Part shown: piece after piece, positions 63,207-64,000 of the stretch
Position numbering within the stretch: position 1 is the first letter of the stretch
Layout: every line of letters begins with the position of its first letter
DNA from: Alentia gelatinosa
Lineage: Eukaryota > Annelida > Polychaeta > Phyllodocida > Polynoidae
NCBI GenBank assembly: GCA_950022655.1
Contig: OX465582.1
Span: 89,185,801-89,249,800 of the forward strand
Direction: 5' to 3'
DNA: 64,000 nucleotides
Program-made: the position numbers and the translations under genes
The notes under the pieces: generated by a model
What the model saw: only the letters and a program-made list of their open reading frames with translations
Told to the model about the DNA's origin: nothing
Databases searched by the model: none

Positions 63207-63350
63207 CACTTCGCAAATCCAGTTGGTTAATTGCGTATGACGTCATCTCACATTCACTCATGGCGTAGTATTGTCACTTTACCGCGGTGATCGTTGAGTA
63301 TCTTTTTTCTAACGTTATTCCTATGGCTAGACTTGTACCAGGGGTGACGT
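63207..63350 (-). mobile_element. Body fragment of a CTCAC-class element
   Basis: CTTCGCAAATCCAGTTGG, TGACGTCATCTCACATTCAC and ATGGCGTAGTATTGTCACTT match 24290-24440. It ends CTTGTACCAGGGGTGA. Confidence 0.7.
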
Positions 63351-63600
63351 ATGTATGTTCCGTACAGCAAACTACGGAGCACTGTTCCGTACGCGTTGTC
63401 TAAAATATTAGGCCAAATTAAGTTAATCATTTTTAATCATTTCCTGTTGATTTCGGGTATTTGGTAAAAATAGAACAACCTACCTTGCTAGCACAAGCCA
63501 CAGAACTCTAAAATGATTTACGCTTCGTACGGAACTCGGCATAAACGCCTCGTTCCGTAGGAATCTAAAATTATCATCTCATTTGTATTTTGTACAGCAT
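63351..63600. repeat. Inverted TTCCGTAC words with a TCGGC..GCCTCG hairpin
   Basis: ACGGAACTCGGCATAAACGC then CTCGTTCCGT forms a hairpin at about 63528-63559. GTTCCGTACAGC and GTTCCGTACGCG flank it on the left. Confidence 0.5.
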
Positions 63601-63658
63601 GATCAGGTTGTTCTATATAATTTGAATTATCATGATATTTTGATGCTGTCAAATGTCA

Positions 63659-63810
63659 GTGGAAGGGGTGAGAGTAATCGTGTGGTGTGATAAATGATTT
63701 TGATACACTATAATCATCACTCGGCTTTGCCTCGATGGCGATTGCGGAGCATCCAAACTCGTGGAGTATTGTGTATTTATACGATTCTCGATCCAGTTCT
63801 AAATAAGTAC
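63659..63810 (+). mobile_element. Hairpin fragment of a CTCAC-class element
   Basis: AAGGGGTGAGAGTAATC closes a lost body. CATCACTCGGCTTTGCCTCG is the tip, and TGGCGATTGCGGAGCATCCA is the right arm. The flank GATTCTCGATCCAGTTCTAA matches 20985. The left arm is degraded. Confidence 0.65.
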
Positions 63811-64000
63811 TCATATATGTTTGTGCATGGCTAGGCTCCAGTGCTTTCACGATTCTCCATTCTCAGCTTGTATCACTCCACCCCACTTCTAAAAGACGGA
63901 AAGTGTATCACAGTAGAGATGCACAAATAAAACTCCCAATAGGGGCACTCCACTCAGAGGGGAATATATATGCACAAGGAAGGATATTGCCTATACTCCA
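63811..64000. other. No feature recognised
   Basis: The window ends in unique sequence. Confidence 0.3.

Overview
This looks like noncoding DNA from an invertebrate animal nuclear genome. I found no intact protein-coding gene, rRNA, functional tRNA or CRISPR array. The evidence for an animal is tRNA-derived SINEs with A/B-box-like segments, 3' ends of LINE reverse transcriptases, hAT, CACTA, pogo and TTAA-type DNA transposons, a probable solo LTR, and micro- and minisatellites. The SINE tail (GTTAACTGGACGTTAAATC followed by an (AACC)n run) suggests a marine lophotrochozoan or a basal deuterostome. That guess rests on recall and is weak. The long open frames are explained by low-complexity repeats, palindromes or chance.

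Layout. 0-9 kb: hairpin and inverted-repeat elements, a five-copy tandem repeat, a degenerate coding-like stretch (6.5-7.0 kb) and a repeat with long flanking direct repeats. 9-20 kb: an element with telomere-like internal repeats, a head-to-head TTAA transposon dimer, a full SINE with target duplications, a large CT microsatellite, a duplicated SINE block and an 869-bp palindrome. 20-30 kb: the densest part, with many hairpin-plus-body elements and one complete hAT-like element. 30-45 kb: CGACAAGG-rich palindromes, two hAT-like elements with 6-bp duplications, a pogo-like MITE, a CACTA-like element, LINE fragments, palindromic minisatellites, a solo LTR and nested hairpin elements. 45-64 kb: 46-bp, 71-bp and about 60-bp minisatellites, back-to-back MITEs, a second SINE family, a Kolobok-like element, two dispersed families repeated side by side, and a Penelope-like region with hammerhead-like motifs.

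The most unusual signal is a superfamily of short elements built to one plan. A body of about 120-750 bp is bounded by short complementary ends, and one side is joined to a long perfect or near-perfect hairpin. The ends differ between copies but stay complementary to each other (CCTACCCC/GGGGTAGG, CTCACCCC/GGGGTGAG, CTTAGCCTGG/CCAGGCTAAG, and TATATACC/GGTATATA with varying outer bases). Hairpin stems are mostly unrelated between subfamilies, yet many tips keep a CTCGGC-N3-GCCTCG-like form. No protein was found that could move them, so they are probably non-autonomous. All relationships here were read by eye and none was computed.
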